In this document: positions 28,501 to 33,688 of the stretch, one piece after another
Layout of the letters: each line of letters starts with the position of its first letter
How positions within the stretch are numbered: position 1 is the first letter of the stretch
Origin: Flavobacteriales bacterium
Lineage (GTDB): Bacteria; Bacteroidota; Bacteroidia; Flavobacteriales; Crocinitomicaceae
DNA length: 43,602 nucleotides
Direction of reading: 5' to 3'
Assembly: GCA_947375085.1 (NCBI GenBank)
Contig: CANCEQ010000003.1
Span: forward strand, 1-43,602
Notes under the pieces: generated by a model
Databases searched by the model: none
The model's input: only the letters and a program-made list of their open reading frames with translations
Told to the model about the DNA's origin: nothing
Made by a program: the position numbers and the translations under genes

Positions 28501-28617
28501 TCAGCAAAAATAGTAGCTTATGAGACAAATATTTTAGGTCAAGAGATAAATGAGTTTTACAGAGGATTGGTGATTGTTGTTTATACAGACGGAACAAGCT
28601 TGAAAGTGATTAGGTGA
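19543..28617 (+). CDS. Giant secreted repeat protein (beta-helix, autotransporter-type repeats, Ig-like domains, T9SS-like end)
   Basis: 3024 residues. Signal peptide 1-34, hydrophobic core about 15-30. Residues about 215-1010 are a Ser/Thr/Asn-rich right-handed beta-helix. Autotransporter-type strand repeats occur near 1319-1365, 1676-1726 and 1789-1832 (SGIGTLTLGG, LGAGTLTLSG and similar). A glycine-rich domain spans about 1436-1668. Residues about 1970-2066 look like a Bacteroidota surface beta-domain, followed to about 2540 by five Ig-like repeats. The end (about 2887-3024) resembles the region before and within type IX secretion sorting domains (NYYRLVKTNFDGYS, NILGQEIN, then IVVYTDGTSLKVIR), but the usual YPNP linker is missing. 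It is probably a cell-surface or released adhesin or matrix protein. It is divergent from the H-NOX operon and flanked on both sides by the same palindrome. Confidence 0.88.
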   Translation: MKNSITYLNLKVSKLITVFLVVIFMFFNFKVLGQAASATWSLNTTSTNTPTVSGAVTAQNLTNDCSFTTFTWGGTTDQNLWVKNWPSASTIDFTKYLEFKMSPTSGNLFNFNSLSFQHLNGASTGGTWYGVVYYSLDNWATSNIIGSQFNVTTTSTTFSNSNLSVRVNDGTTLKVRLYFYNTSGSDKILFKNVIISGTTCSPSNYLSDALNGNSPYVVGTGGKWSTITAALADLKTCMVGSVTLELDDTYRTSQEANETYPLDFSGLPTSSSKTLTIRPKSNVTAVIPINATSVQAKSKIFDFNGTDYVTIDGRIGSTGSTSLISIENQNTAAGSAISFSNDATNNIIRYCTLMSNFGSSSEGIVNFSTTTGTTGNDDNTITYCVFDGTASNTVSPAAAGTAQNGIYSLGTLANTNSGNTISYCEFKDIFVNGSGTYSSMIFLDGNNDTWTISNNSFYQSNPRASTGSNIAHMSVVDIDDGDGYTISNNYFGGSAASCSGTWTQQQLYASSSSNTGRTEFYGINLAANVGTTTATSIQGNKFAGFSWTTYQSSGIWNAILVASGTSKLNIGTTTKNIIGDTTSTTSLVFDNTASSTYSINLFDIASTTTVNISNNVFAGISTSNTSGEGYSIRAIKTSGTSGVYTISSNKIGHATGTIVLGGSSTAAGVCTFYGINNAATGVTTIGGDVSSNGNTIKNITVYGTGASILYPIYNTGGATNSEIKYNTITNLTNASSGSSGINTMIFNSAAPTIDISYNTINTITCTNGSFIGVHDNVAASVDHTITYNTIGNSSSNISMDGSGNVTGLEIGNTGTYTCSNNTIQKITSSVNGTIYGLSFSDASTVTANSNTVTNITTNVAASNTIIGIYCGSTGTYNLSGNNLTDFTNASSGSGAPTICGIKFNGINTSSTVQKNKMTGYAANLTSTPNLYGIWNNSTGTVLLYNNLFICSNGSYTNNVNIYGVLDGTNGSTLSGTAANVTLYYNTFSITGSNSGAISAGQPSSVCYYHSNATVSKLQAAKNNIFNNQRTISSGTTSHYSFYIGGATVAVSGGIDYNYYSAPLDANFGYPGAAKTASSGANTFNASTQGYGGTNSKYYSPNSGAQTGNSNAITINSDGSLDAAHVTTVGTGADLDAITGCDEDINNTTRSTSGGVKGCYESISNYYSKTSVSNTDANTLANWTSSRNGTGVVPTNFTTAASFYIQSGHQYQVTGSWTGNASSTIYVESGGALDINAKTLSTWSVLNVAGTGVSSSGALLNSSTSAATLSLPITLSANATVTSSGAGNLTLTGNITTASYTLTVNGNNNTTISTGVISGTGSVSKSGSGILTLSGTNTHSGGTTVSAGTLAIGNNSGLGTGTLTISGGSLDASGADRTITNAITVSNDFGFTGSYNLTQNTGAISLSSSSVITVIANNLTLNGNISSPQTTTTITTTGTGTWTCPANISTAKVECFGGGGQGAGVNGNGGGGFGGGGGGAYASSIISVTPSTIYNYSVAAPTTGGACSAVSGASTWFNANSTSPYSSSAIVPTSTSNGVLAVGGSGGNCSSGGAGGATANCIGTTKYSGGTGANRNWTSGNGTGGGGGGAGSSSSGSNGAAPAGGAGGTGTNGLGIGGNGANGYSFTSSPSTTNGSNGGVPGGGGSGAYWTGSNPSSGQGASGQIIISYTVSYSITKSGIGTLTLGGTNSFVGGVTLSAGTLNINNASALGATSGTFTISGGTLDNTSGSSITMVNYPMSWAGHFTFTGTNALNMGTGAVSMSASRQLTVSASTLTIGGVISGSTFGLTKLGAGTLTLSGVNLYTGTTTITAGTLTMGASNAIPVGGAGVVMNGGTLNTGNFSAGSTTTNIGTLTLTDNSTLALGIGTLYFSGSTATTWTAAKTLTVKGFVSTAASTAGTGGRLFVNYSSGNTCSNCGLTGSSGTNQLGLISFNTATIGGVAGVYGATQLISGEIVAISSSTIITSGTITAFTACSGSNSAEKTFTVSGTNLSANLVVTPPPGFEVSETSGGVFSSSISFTPSSGAVSNKTVYVRTTLSATGTLSGNIICSSSPAISQNVSVSGTITTLPTANIAYSSSSFCKSVTAGQAVTLTGTTGGIYSVSPSGLTIDASSGSITPSTSTAGVYTVTYTIAASGGCSVVTATASVTINSLPTVSLGSSRVCVGSTVALSPSTLGTWVSNNTLSATVVSGTGIVTGVSLGSPTFTYTQTSTGCSSTTSILTVNALPTVSMASNSVCVGATVQLSPTIFSVIGLWSSNNANVATVNAVTALVTGVSSSNTAFTFTQTSTGCVASTTELTVYAIPTVTTTAGSRCGAGTVAIGASASSGTINWYSVSTGGLTLGTGTSYTTGSISSSTTYYVDATANGCTTGSRSSVLATVNAIPTITSTTAGSSCGSGTVALGAAATAGTINWYSVLTGGSTLGTGTSYTTGSISSSTTYYVEATANGCTTGSRSSVLATVNPIPTVSMASSSVCVGNTVALSPSTLGTWTSSNTLSATVGATTGVVTGVASGSPTFTYTQTSTGCTATTTSLQVNSPQVSVNTNITQGHLVWIGAVSGDWTNPSNWLSYGSTGVYSILLIAPATTSSIIVPISGTCVVNYPSISSSIVYAKDVVIETGAVLSMGSGGVLNIAGNLTNNGTFTASSGSVIFNGAVAQTISGNAPTFNNLTINNTSGGVTLGVSTTVLGTLTLSLGKLNTQGFTLTIGSSTTDGTISGGSLSSYIVAYDAGTTVGYVKHFVNANNVLHSYPIGDLTNYSPLTFTLTANSGLSGAYFTVYTKNVKVPGLNVSFSSYLKRYWDGVSNGMTSPLTYTISYVYTDSDIAGSETNLQPIKKSGSTWYKPVGAVFTNGQTQGSSTINTLANTLTWSGLTSFSTYGGAGDQMVSLPIETVMFKGEKTAQGNKLAWRTDSEHQNDYFTIEKTIDGQVFEIVGKVDGSGNTNKVIEYTLIDDNFINGINYYRLVKTNFDGYSVKTDLISIDNRKEDSAKIVAYETNILGQEINEFYRGLVIVVYTDGTSLKVIR
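26449..26931 (+). repeat. Two near-identical Ig-like repeat units in tandem
   Basis: Units of about 240 and 243 bases at 26449-26688 and 26689-26931 encode almost the same domain, of the Ig-like type found beside CHU_C sorting domains (TINWYSV, STTYYV, NGCTTGSRSSVLATVN). The second half of each unit is nearly identical at DNA level, which points to a recent duplication or gene conversion. They are bracketed by another Ig-like type at about 25996-26217, 26218-26448 and 26932-27155, giving the order A-A-B-B-A. Confidence 0.8.
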
Positions 28618-28653
28618 TTCCATTATTTGGAATTTATATTCCTTAAAATGGAA
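28618..28653. promoter_or_regulatory. Operator array matching the one upstream of the giant gene
   Basis: It starts directly after the giant gene's stop codon with TTCCATTATTTGGAA (28618-28632). This differs by one base from the inner palindrome at 19270-19284. Two further half-sites follow, TTCCT at 28639-28643 and TGGAA at 28649-28653. The four half-sites begin at 28618, 28628, 28639 and 28649, so they are spaced by 10, 11 and 10 bases and face the same side of the helix. It lies 94-129 bases ahead of the 67-residue gene. This is a likely binding array for the same regulator. Confidence 0.6.
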
Positions 28654-28746
28654 AAAAAGCAACTAACATAAATTTAATTCATTGTTTTTTAAGTGTTTGA
28701 CTATATGGACTTGTTTTTGGTATAGCCCTATCAAATACAATTTAAG

Positions 28747-28950
28747 ATGAGAATCAATAATAAGGATACAGAGATTAATTATGCTTTAGATAAGTTGGGT
28801 AACAATTTACTTGATTTTCATTTAAATACTTTGGAAATGTTGGTAAATGTCAAAACAAGTGTTAAAACAATTGACTTTTATTTTGATTCTATTATGGAAA
28901 AGAAGGGGTTAAACAAAGATCAATTTGAATTGTTGTTTTTTTTGAATTAA
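28747..28950 (+). CDS. Small cytoplasmic protein of unknown function
   Basis: 67 residues, mostly predicted helix (YALDKLGNNLLDFHLNTLEML), without cysteines, signal peptide or membrane segment. I recognise no family. It lies downstream of the operator array at 28618-28653 and only 4 bases before the lipoprotein gene, so the pair is probably one operon. If the array is active, this gene would be the first target behind the giant gene. A role with the giant protein or the signalling system is only suggested by position. Confidence 0.65.
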   Translation: MRINNKDTEINYALDKLGNNLLDFHLNTLEMLVNVKTSVKTIDFYFDSIMEKKGLNKDQFELLFFLN

Positions 28951-28954
28951 GAAA

Positions 28955-29833
28955 ATGTTAAAGTTAGGCTTCATATTAATTAGTTTTATTTTATTATTTG
29001 GATGTGTTTCTGAACAAAGAACAAACACACCAAATTTTAAGATTGGATTAAATAGATATGTAGTGCCTAGTATCGATTTAGATCAATATAATCGTTCGTT
29101 AATTGTAAATAATAATATTCAAAGATGCATCTATTACAAAGCAGATTCATTATCCAATGATACTTTGTCAAGATATAAAAAACATTGGGCATTGAATTTT
29201 GATAATTCAGGAGAAATTCTTTCAAAGGAATTTTATTCAGATGAATACAAAGATGATTTTGAAACTTTTGATACCAGGTCTAAACAAATCATTTTAAGGG
29301 ATACGTCTTATTGGTTAGGTAATAAACATTATCTTGAATTAGTAACTGATAAAGAGAGAATATTGCATTTTTCTGAATATAGAATCAAAAATAATGTAGG
29401 CGAAAAAGTATACGATTCAACATTTAGCATTGATAGAAATTGTAAAACAAAATTTTATGTTTTAAAATATGATTTAGAAAAAAATCAAATTTTAGTAAAT
29501 GCAAACGGTAGAAAAATTAAAAAAGTCTTCACATATAAAAAGGGTAAAATTGTTAAAATTGATCATGAATTAATGAATTCGAGATGTGTTAAAAAGGATT
29601 TGTTTTTTTATAATTCGGAAGGACAGTTAGAGCAAACATTACATGCTTTTAACAATGTTTTAAATGATGATATTTCAACGGTTAAAAAATATATTTATAA
29701 CAGTTATGGTCTTATTAATTACATCAAATATTATGATGTATTAAGTGGAGATTTAAAATCTTTGGATTCAAATAATTTAGATTTAGTAGAATTGAACCGT
29801 ATGACGGAGAAATTCGAATGGATTCATAAATGA
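28955..29833 (+). CDS. Lipoprotein with YD/MORN-like strand repeats
   Basis: 292 residues with a lipoprotein signal and lipobox LLFGC (Cys17). The mature part has short strand-turn-strand motifs resembling YD or MORN-like repeats (TYKKGKIVKI, YNSEGQLEQ, YNSYGLINYI), common in Bacteroidota lipoproteins of unknown role. It begins 4 bases after the 67-residue gene and is followed by a hairpin terminator. The likely location is the outer membrane or the periplasmic face. Because it follows a giant secreted protein, it might help in surface attachment, but this is a guess from context. Confidence 0.75.
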   Translation: MLKLGFILISFILLFGCVSEQRTNTPNFKIGLNRYVVPSIDLDQYNRSLIVNNNIQRCIYYKADSLSNDTLSRYKKHWALNFDNSGEILSKEFYSDEYKDDFETFDTRSKQIILRDTSYWLGNKHYLELVTDKERILHFSEYRIKNNVGEKVYDSTFSIDRNCKTKFYVLKYDLEKNQILVNANGRKIKKVFTYKKGKIVKIDHELMNSRCVKKDLFFYNSEGQLEQTLHAFNNVLNDDISTVKKYIYNSYGLINYIKYYDVLSGDLKSLDSNNLDLVELNRMTEKFEWIHK

Positions 29834-29841
29834 GTTGTTTG

Positions 29842-29920
29842 CTTAAGGTCGTGTTTGGTTTTGGTTTCGATTATCCGTCTATTATAGTTTCTGATACTCG
29901 ACACGGCTTTAAGTTTTTTT
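29842..29920 (+). terminator. Long-loop hairpin and T-run after the lipoprotein gene
   Basis: CTTAAGGTCGTGT at 29842-29854 pairs along all 13 positions with ACACGGCTTTAAG at 29901-29913, using two G-U wobbles, and seven T residues follow. The 46-base loop is unusually long for an intrinsic terminator and may fold further. It marks the end of the 28747-29833 operon. Confidence 0.6.
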
Positions 29921-29961
29921 GAAATTAATTAGTTTAAAGTTGTTCATTAATTTTTATTGTG

Positions 29962-30174
29962 ATGAATGCGAATGATAATAGCAGATATTCTCTATATTTT
30001 AAAAGAGAATTTGTATGTGGAAAATGTGGTTCCACAGAGTTTGTTTTAGGGAAACAAGCTTACAGTAGGTGTTGTGAAAAATGTGGATCTGATGAGGTGA
30101 GACGAAATGTTAGAAAGATATTTAGGTCTTTTTTTCAAAAAACAAAACAATTGGTTAGTTCATTTTTTTTATAG
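29962..30174 (+). CDS. Small zinc-ribbon protein, possibly a transposase N-terminus remnant
   Basis: 70 residues from the ATG at 29962 (a GTG directly before it is the alternative). Two CxxC pairs (CGKC and CEKC) about 18 residues apart form a zinc ribbon, followed by a basic, helical tail. The pattern FVCGKCGSTEF, then YSRCCEKCGSDE, resembles the N-terminal zinc ribbon of IS1595-type transposases, but no catalytic domain follows. It may be a remnant or a small nucleic-acid-binding protein. The next ORF (lone PAS) is in the same frame, separated by one TAG and no other stop. Confidence 0.55.
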   Translation: MNANDNSRYSLYFKREFVCGKCGSTEFVLGKQAYSRCCEKCGSDEVRRNVRKIFRSFFQKTKQLVSSFFL

Positions 30175-30195
30175 GTACAAATAGCAATATATATT

Positions 30196-30657
30196 TTGAT
30201 TGAAAATACAATAAATTCAAATGATGTTTTACTTGAAATTACGTTTGATAAAAAAGGTGAAATTACATTTGTCAATGATCATTTATTGAATTTATTTTGT
30301 TTAGAAAGAATCGATTTAATATCTTTTTCGATTTTTTATTTTTTAAATGAAAATCAAAAGACGTTCTTATTGAAAAATTGGTCTTCATTATTTAACGGAG
30401 CTGTTTTTCAAGTTATTTCAGATTTTCAATTTTTTAAAGAAGCACCCAAAACATTGTTGCTTAATATTTCAACCATAGATGTAAACCGAATTTCTATAAA
30501 AGCATATGATTTATCTGATTGTAAGGAAATTCAGAAGTCAGCTTCTGTGCTAAATAAAGTATTAAAATTGATAGGAGATTCCAACTTTTTTTATTCTAAC
30601 CTTAAATTAGATTTAGATATTTATTATTCGAATTTGATGAAGATAAAAATCATTTGA
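30196..30657 (+). CDS. Stand-alone PAS-domain protein
   Basis: 153 residues with a single PAS-like domain at about 10-115 (EITFDKKGEITFVNDHLLNLF, then strands such as VFQVISDFQFF and LLLNIST) and a short helical tail. There is no kinase, receiver or DNA-binding part, so it would be a partner or decoy sensor, or a leftover of a larger sensor kinase. No ATG exists near the start; TTG at 30196 is the best start codon, with the frame open back to the TAG at 30172-30174. It lies 21 bases after the zinc-ribbon ORF and in its frame. A strong terminator follows. Confidence 0.6.
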   Translation: MIENTINSNDVLLEITFDKKGEITFVNDHLLNLFCLERIDLISFSIFYFLNENQKTFLLKNWSSLFNGAVFQVISDFQFFKEAPKTLLLNISTIDVNRISIKAYDLSDCKEIQKSASVLNKVLKLIGDSNFFYSNLKLDLDIYYSNLMKIKII

Positions 30658-30660
30658 GGT

Positions 30661-30704
30661 ATTAAAAAGAAAGCTCTGTATAATTACAGAGCTTTCTTTT
30701 TAAT
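30661..30704. terminator. Bidirectional terminator with a 20-bp perfect stem
   Basis: The arms at 30661-30680 and 30685-30704 are perfect reverse complements around a 4-base loop TAAT; the core is GAAAGCTCTGTA. It is flanked by A and T runs within the stem ends, and separates the lone PAS gene (+) from convergent tyrS (-). Confidence 0.9.
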
Positions 30705-30721
30705 ATTGATTTGAAATCGAA

Positions 30722-32002
30722 TTATTCTGCGATCAAAATATAATTTGTTTTCTTTCCTTTTCCGATTAATACATATTTATCATTAATTAAATCGGCTACA
30801 TTAATTGTAAATTCTTCATTCACTTTTTCTTTGTTTACAGAAATAGCATTAGAAGTTAATTCTCTTCTTGCTTCACCATTTGATTTTAAGAAGTTAGTTT
30901 TACTTGCTAAAGCATCTACAATTGAAAGTCCAGCAGAAATATCTTCTTTTGCTACAGTTGCTTGTGGAACTCCATCAAAAACAGCTAAAAAGTCTTTTTC
31001 TGAAAGTGATCTCAAATCTTCTGAAGTAGATTTTCCAAAAAGAATATTTGAAGCAGTAATAGCCGTTTTAAGGGCTTCTTCACCATGAACACGTGTCGTT
31101 ACTTCCTCAGCAATCGCTTTTTGAAGAATACGTAAGTGTGGAGCTTCATTGTGTTCAGCTTCTAATTTTTCAATTTCTTCTTTTGAAAGCAAAGTATAAA
31201 AACGAACTAGTTTTTTAGCATCTTCATCGCTTGCGTTTAACCAAAATTGGTAGAAAGCATAAGGTGAAGTTTTTTCTGGATCTAACCAAACCGTACCAGA
31301 TTCTGTTTTTCCAAATTTACCACCGTCTGATTTAGTAAGTAGAGGACAAGTAAAAGCAAACGCTTCTCCACCTGTTTTTCTTCTGATTAATTCAGTTCCA
31401 GTTGTAATATTGCCCCATTGATCAGATCCTCCAAATTGTAATTTACAGTTGTGTGTATTGTATAAATGAACGAAATCGTTTCCTTGTAATAATTGGTATG
31501 AAAATTCTGTAAAAGATAAACCTGTATCGATGCGTTTTTTTACTGAATCTTTTGCCGTCATATAATTGATGGTGATGTGTTTTCCAACATCACGAATAAA
31601 TTCAATGAATGACATATTTTTCATCCAATCGTAATTATTAACCAATATGGCAGCATTTTCACCGTTTTCAAAATCTAGAAAATGTTTTAGTTGTTTTGTT
31701 TGACCAGCAATATTAAAACTTAACGTTTCTTCGTCTAAAAGATTTCTTTCAGCTGATTTACCTGATGGATCTCCAACCATTCCAGTAGCCCCACCTACTA
31801 AAGCAATAGGTCTATGTCCTGCTAATTGCAAGTGTTTTAATAACATGATTGGAAGTAAATTCCCAACATGTAAAGAGTCAGATGTAGGATCAAAACCAAC
31901 ATAACCTGTCGTCATTTCTTTGGCTAATTGTTCTTCCGTTCCAGGCATAATGTCCTGAATCATTCCTCTCCATTGAAGTTCTTTGATAAAATCTGTTGGC
32001 AT
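30722..32002 (-). CDS. tyrS: Tyrosyl-tRNA synthetase
   Basis: Charges tRNA-Tyr with tyrosine. It is a class I synthetase with the HIGH-like motif HVGN near residue 45 and the KMSKS-like motif KFGKT near 230, plus a C-terminal S4 RNA-binding domain (about 355-420). I place the start at the ATG at 32002, giving 426 residues and beginning [13 protein letters not shown]. An upstream ATG at 32068 would add 22 residues, but these lie across the TAnnTTTG promoter box (32025-32032) and inside the terminator of the upstream gene, so it is rejected. It is transcribed alone. Confidence 0.96.
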   Translation of the reverse strand: MPTDFIKELQWRGMIQDIMPGTEEQLAKEMTTGYVGFDPTSDSLHVGNLLPIMLLKHLQLAGHRPIALVGGATGMVGDPSGKSAERNLLDEETLSFNIAGQTKQLKHFLDFENGENAAILVNNYDWMKNMSFIEFIRDVGKHITINYMTAKDSVKKRIDTGLSFTEFSYQLLQGNDFVHLYNTHNCKLQFGGSDQWGNITTGTELIRRKTGGEAFAFTCPLLTKSDGGKFGKTESGTVWLDPEKTSPYAFYQFWLNASDEDAKKLVRFYTLLSKEEIEKLEAEHNEAPHLRILQKAIAEEVTTRVHGEEALKTAITASNILFGKSTSEDLRSLSEKDFLAVFDGVPQATVAKEDISAGLSIVDALASKTNFLKSNGEARRELTSNAISVNKEKVNEEFTINVADLINDKYVLIGKGKKTNYILIAE

Positions 32003-32024
32003 TGTCTTATTGTTTATTTTTCCA

Positions 32025-32032
32025 CAAAAGTA
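32025..32032 (-). promoter_or_regulatory. -7 promoter box for tyrS (TACTTTTG)
   Basis: Read on the minus strand this is an exact TAnnTTTG match 22 bases ahead of the ATG at 32002. It supports the shorter start. No clear -33 TTG is seen and no T-box-like leader fits in the remaining space. Confidence 0.55.
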
Positions 32033-32064
32033 GCGGTTTCTATTTGATTTTAAGGACTTCTGAA

Positions 32065-32100
32065 ACAAAAAAAGCGGGAAGTGTTTATCTCCCCGCTTTC
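32065..32100 (-). terminator. Terminator of the immunophilin gene
   Basis: AAAGCGGG at 32071-32078 pairs with CCCGCTTT at 32092-32099 across a 13-base loop. On the minus strand the stem is followed by a T-run (A-run at 32067-32073 on plus). It lies just beyond the stop of the immunophilin gene. Confidence 0.85.
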
Positions 32101-32116
32101 AACTTTTCAAAAAGTA

Positions 32117-33628
32117 TTATTTTTTATCTTTTTCAGCTGCTTTTGGAGCTTCTGGATTCTCGAAACTGAATAATTCAACTTCAAAAATCAAAGGCATATT
32201 CGCTTTAATTGGACCTTGACCTCCTTGTGGTGGATTTGCTCCATAAGCTAATTCTTCAGGTATAAAGAATTTATATTTTGCTCCAACCTCCATTAATTGT
32301 AAACCTTCTGTCCAACCTTTGATTACTTGATTTAAACCAAAAGAAATAGTTTCACCTCTATCAACTGAGCTGTCGAAAACGGAACCGTCAGGTGTTGTCC
32401 CGTGGTAATGAACAGTTACTTTAGAAGTAGCATTTGGTTTTTTACCAGAACCTTTTTTCATAACAATGTACTGTAATCCGCTAGGTGTAACAATTACATC
32501 TTTGTTTTTTTTGTTTTCAGCTAAAAAGGCCAATCCTTCTGCTTTGTAATCTTTAGGAATAGAAACGTTTACGACTTCAATATCAAAAACTAAGTCTGAG
32601 TAGGGAGGGATAGCACCTGGACGACCTTGTTTACCATATGCTTGATAATAAGGGATTACTAATTTTGCTTTACCACCTTTAGCTAACATAGCAATGCCTT
32701 CTTCAAATCCAGGAATCATTTGATTTGTTTTGTAGATAAAGTCCATTGGTTGACCTCGATCATACGATGCATCAAATTGTTTTCCGTCCGCTCTGAATGT
32801 ACCTCTGTAATGTAACGATACATTGTTTCCAGCTTGAATTTTATCTCCAGTTCCAGGATTTTCAATTAAATAGACTAATCCACTAGGACTTTGTTGAGCT
32901 GTAGGATATTTTTTCTTTAACTCTTCGAACATAAAGTTTTTATATTCGTCTTCTGTCATTGCTCCAATTTTTGCAAATTGAGCATTTTTTTCATCTTCAG
33001 TTGCTTTGATTTTGTTGTAAGTCGTTTCAAATGCTTTTGTTGCATCCCATCCTTTCGCTGTTTTACCATATCGAAGAATCACAACCGTTTTCATTGTGTC
33101 ATTTTGAGCGATTTTATCTACAACATCCTGACCAACAATAACGTGACCAAAAACGGTGTGTTTTCCATCTAAATGAGGTGTCTCTTTATGCGTAATAAAG
33201 AATTGACTGCCATTTGTACCAGGACCAGCATTTGCCATTGATAAAATACCAGATCTATAGTGTTTTAAATCAGGAACAATTTCATCGTAAAATCTGTGTT
33301 TTGGGCCTCCTGAACCAGAACCATCAGGATCTCCTCCCTGAATCATAAAGTCCTTAATAACTCTATGAAATTTTAAACCATTGTAAAAAGGTTTATCGTA
33401 ATAATTTCCTAATGCATTGAATTTTCCTTCTGCTAAACCAACAAAATTGGCAACTGTCATTGGAGTTTTTTCATATTCCAATTGACAAACAATAACCCCT
33501 TTGTTCGTGTTGAATTGAACATACATCCCATCAGGATAAGGTTGTTTTGAATCTTGTGCATTTCCTATAAAGCTTTGAGCTAAAACAGTGAAAGCAATTG
33601 TGAAAATTTTAAAAATGTACTTTTTCAT
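32117..33628 (-). CDS. Secreted dual-family peptidyl-prolyl isomerase (cyclophilin-FKBP-FKBP)
   Basis: 503 residues with a signal peptide (1-24). A cyclophilin domain spans about 35-190 (FHRVIKDFMIQGGDP at 87-101, GTNGSQFF at 137-144). Two FKBP domains follow at about 248-356 and 381-489 (YSDLVFDIEV and MPLIFEVELF mark their last strands). All catalyse cis-trans isomerisation of Xaa-Pro bonds and would act as folding helpers for exported proteins. Fusions of both immunophilin types are known from flavobacteria and some protists; two FKBP domains after one cyclophilin is a larger version. The C-terminus is a charged tail. A heptamer repeat lies about 26-60 bases upstream of the start. Confidence 0.93.
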   Translation of the reverse strand: MKKYIFKIFTIAFTVLAQSFIGNAQDSKQPYPDGMYVQFNTNKGVIVCQLEYEKTPMTVANFVGLAEGKFNALGNYYDKPFYNGLKFHRVIKDFMIQGGDPDGSGSGGPKHRFYDEIVPDLKHYRSGILSMANAGPGTNGSQFFITHKETPHLDGKHTVFGHVIVGQDVVDKIAQNDTMKTVVILRYGKTAKGWDATKAFETTYNKIKATEDEKNAQFAKIGAMTEDEYKNFMFEELKKKYPTAQQSPSGLVYLIENPGTGDKIQAGNNVSLHYRGTFRADGKQFDASYDRGQPMDFIYKTNQMIPGFEEGIAMLAKGGKAKLVIPYYQAYGKQGRPGAIPPYSDLVFDIEVVNVSIPKDYKAEGLAFLAENKKNKDVIVTPSGLQYIVMKKGSGKKPNATSKVTVHYHGTTPDGSVFDSSVDRGETISFGLNQVIKGWTEGLQLMEVGAKYKFFIPEELAYGANPPQGGQGPIKANMPLIFEVELFSFENPEAPKAAEKDKK

Positions 33629-33653
33629 TCTACTAAAATTTAATATAATTCAA

Positions 33654-33688
33654 ATTATCAATTATCAATTATCAATTATCAATTATCA
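33654..33688. repeat. Five tandem copies of ATTATCA
   Basis: Exactly five copies of a 7-base unit. On the minus strand the last unit supplies the stop codon of nadK, and the array lies within the upstream region of the immunophilin gene starting at 33628. Because the unit length is not a multiple of three and each unit contains TGATAA, all three frames of the minus strand are stopped. Such arrays can change copy number by slippage. Confidence 0.9.

Noticed and set aside
32003..32068. 22-residue N-terminal extension of tyrS
   Set aside because: It would lie across the promoter box and within the terminator of the preceding gene, and has no family counterpart.
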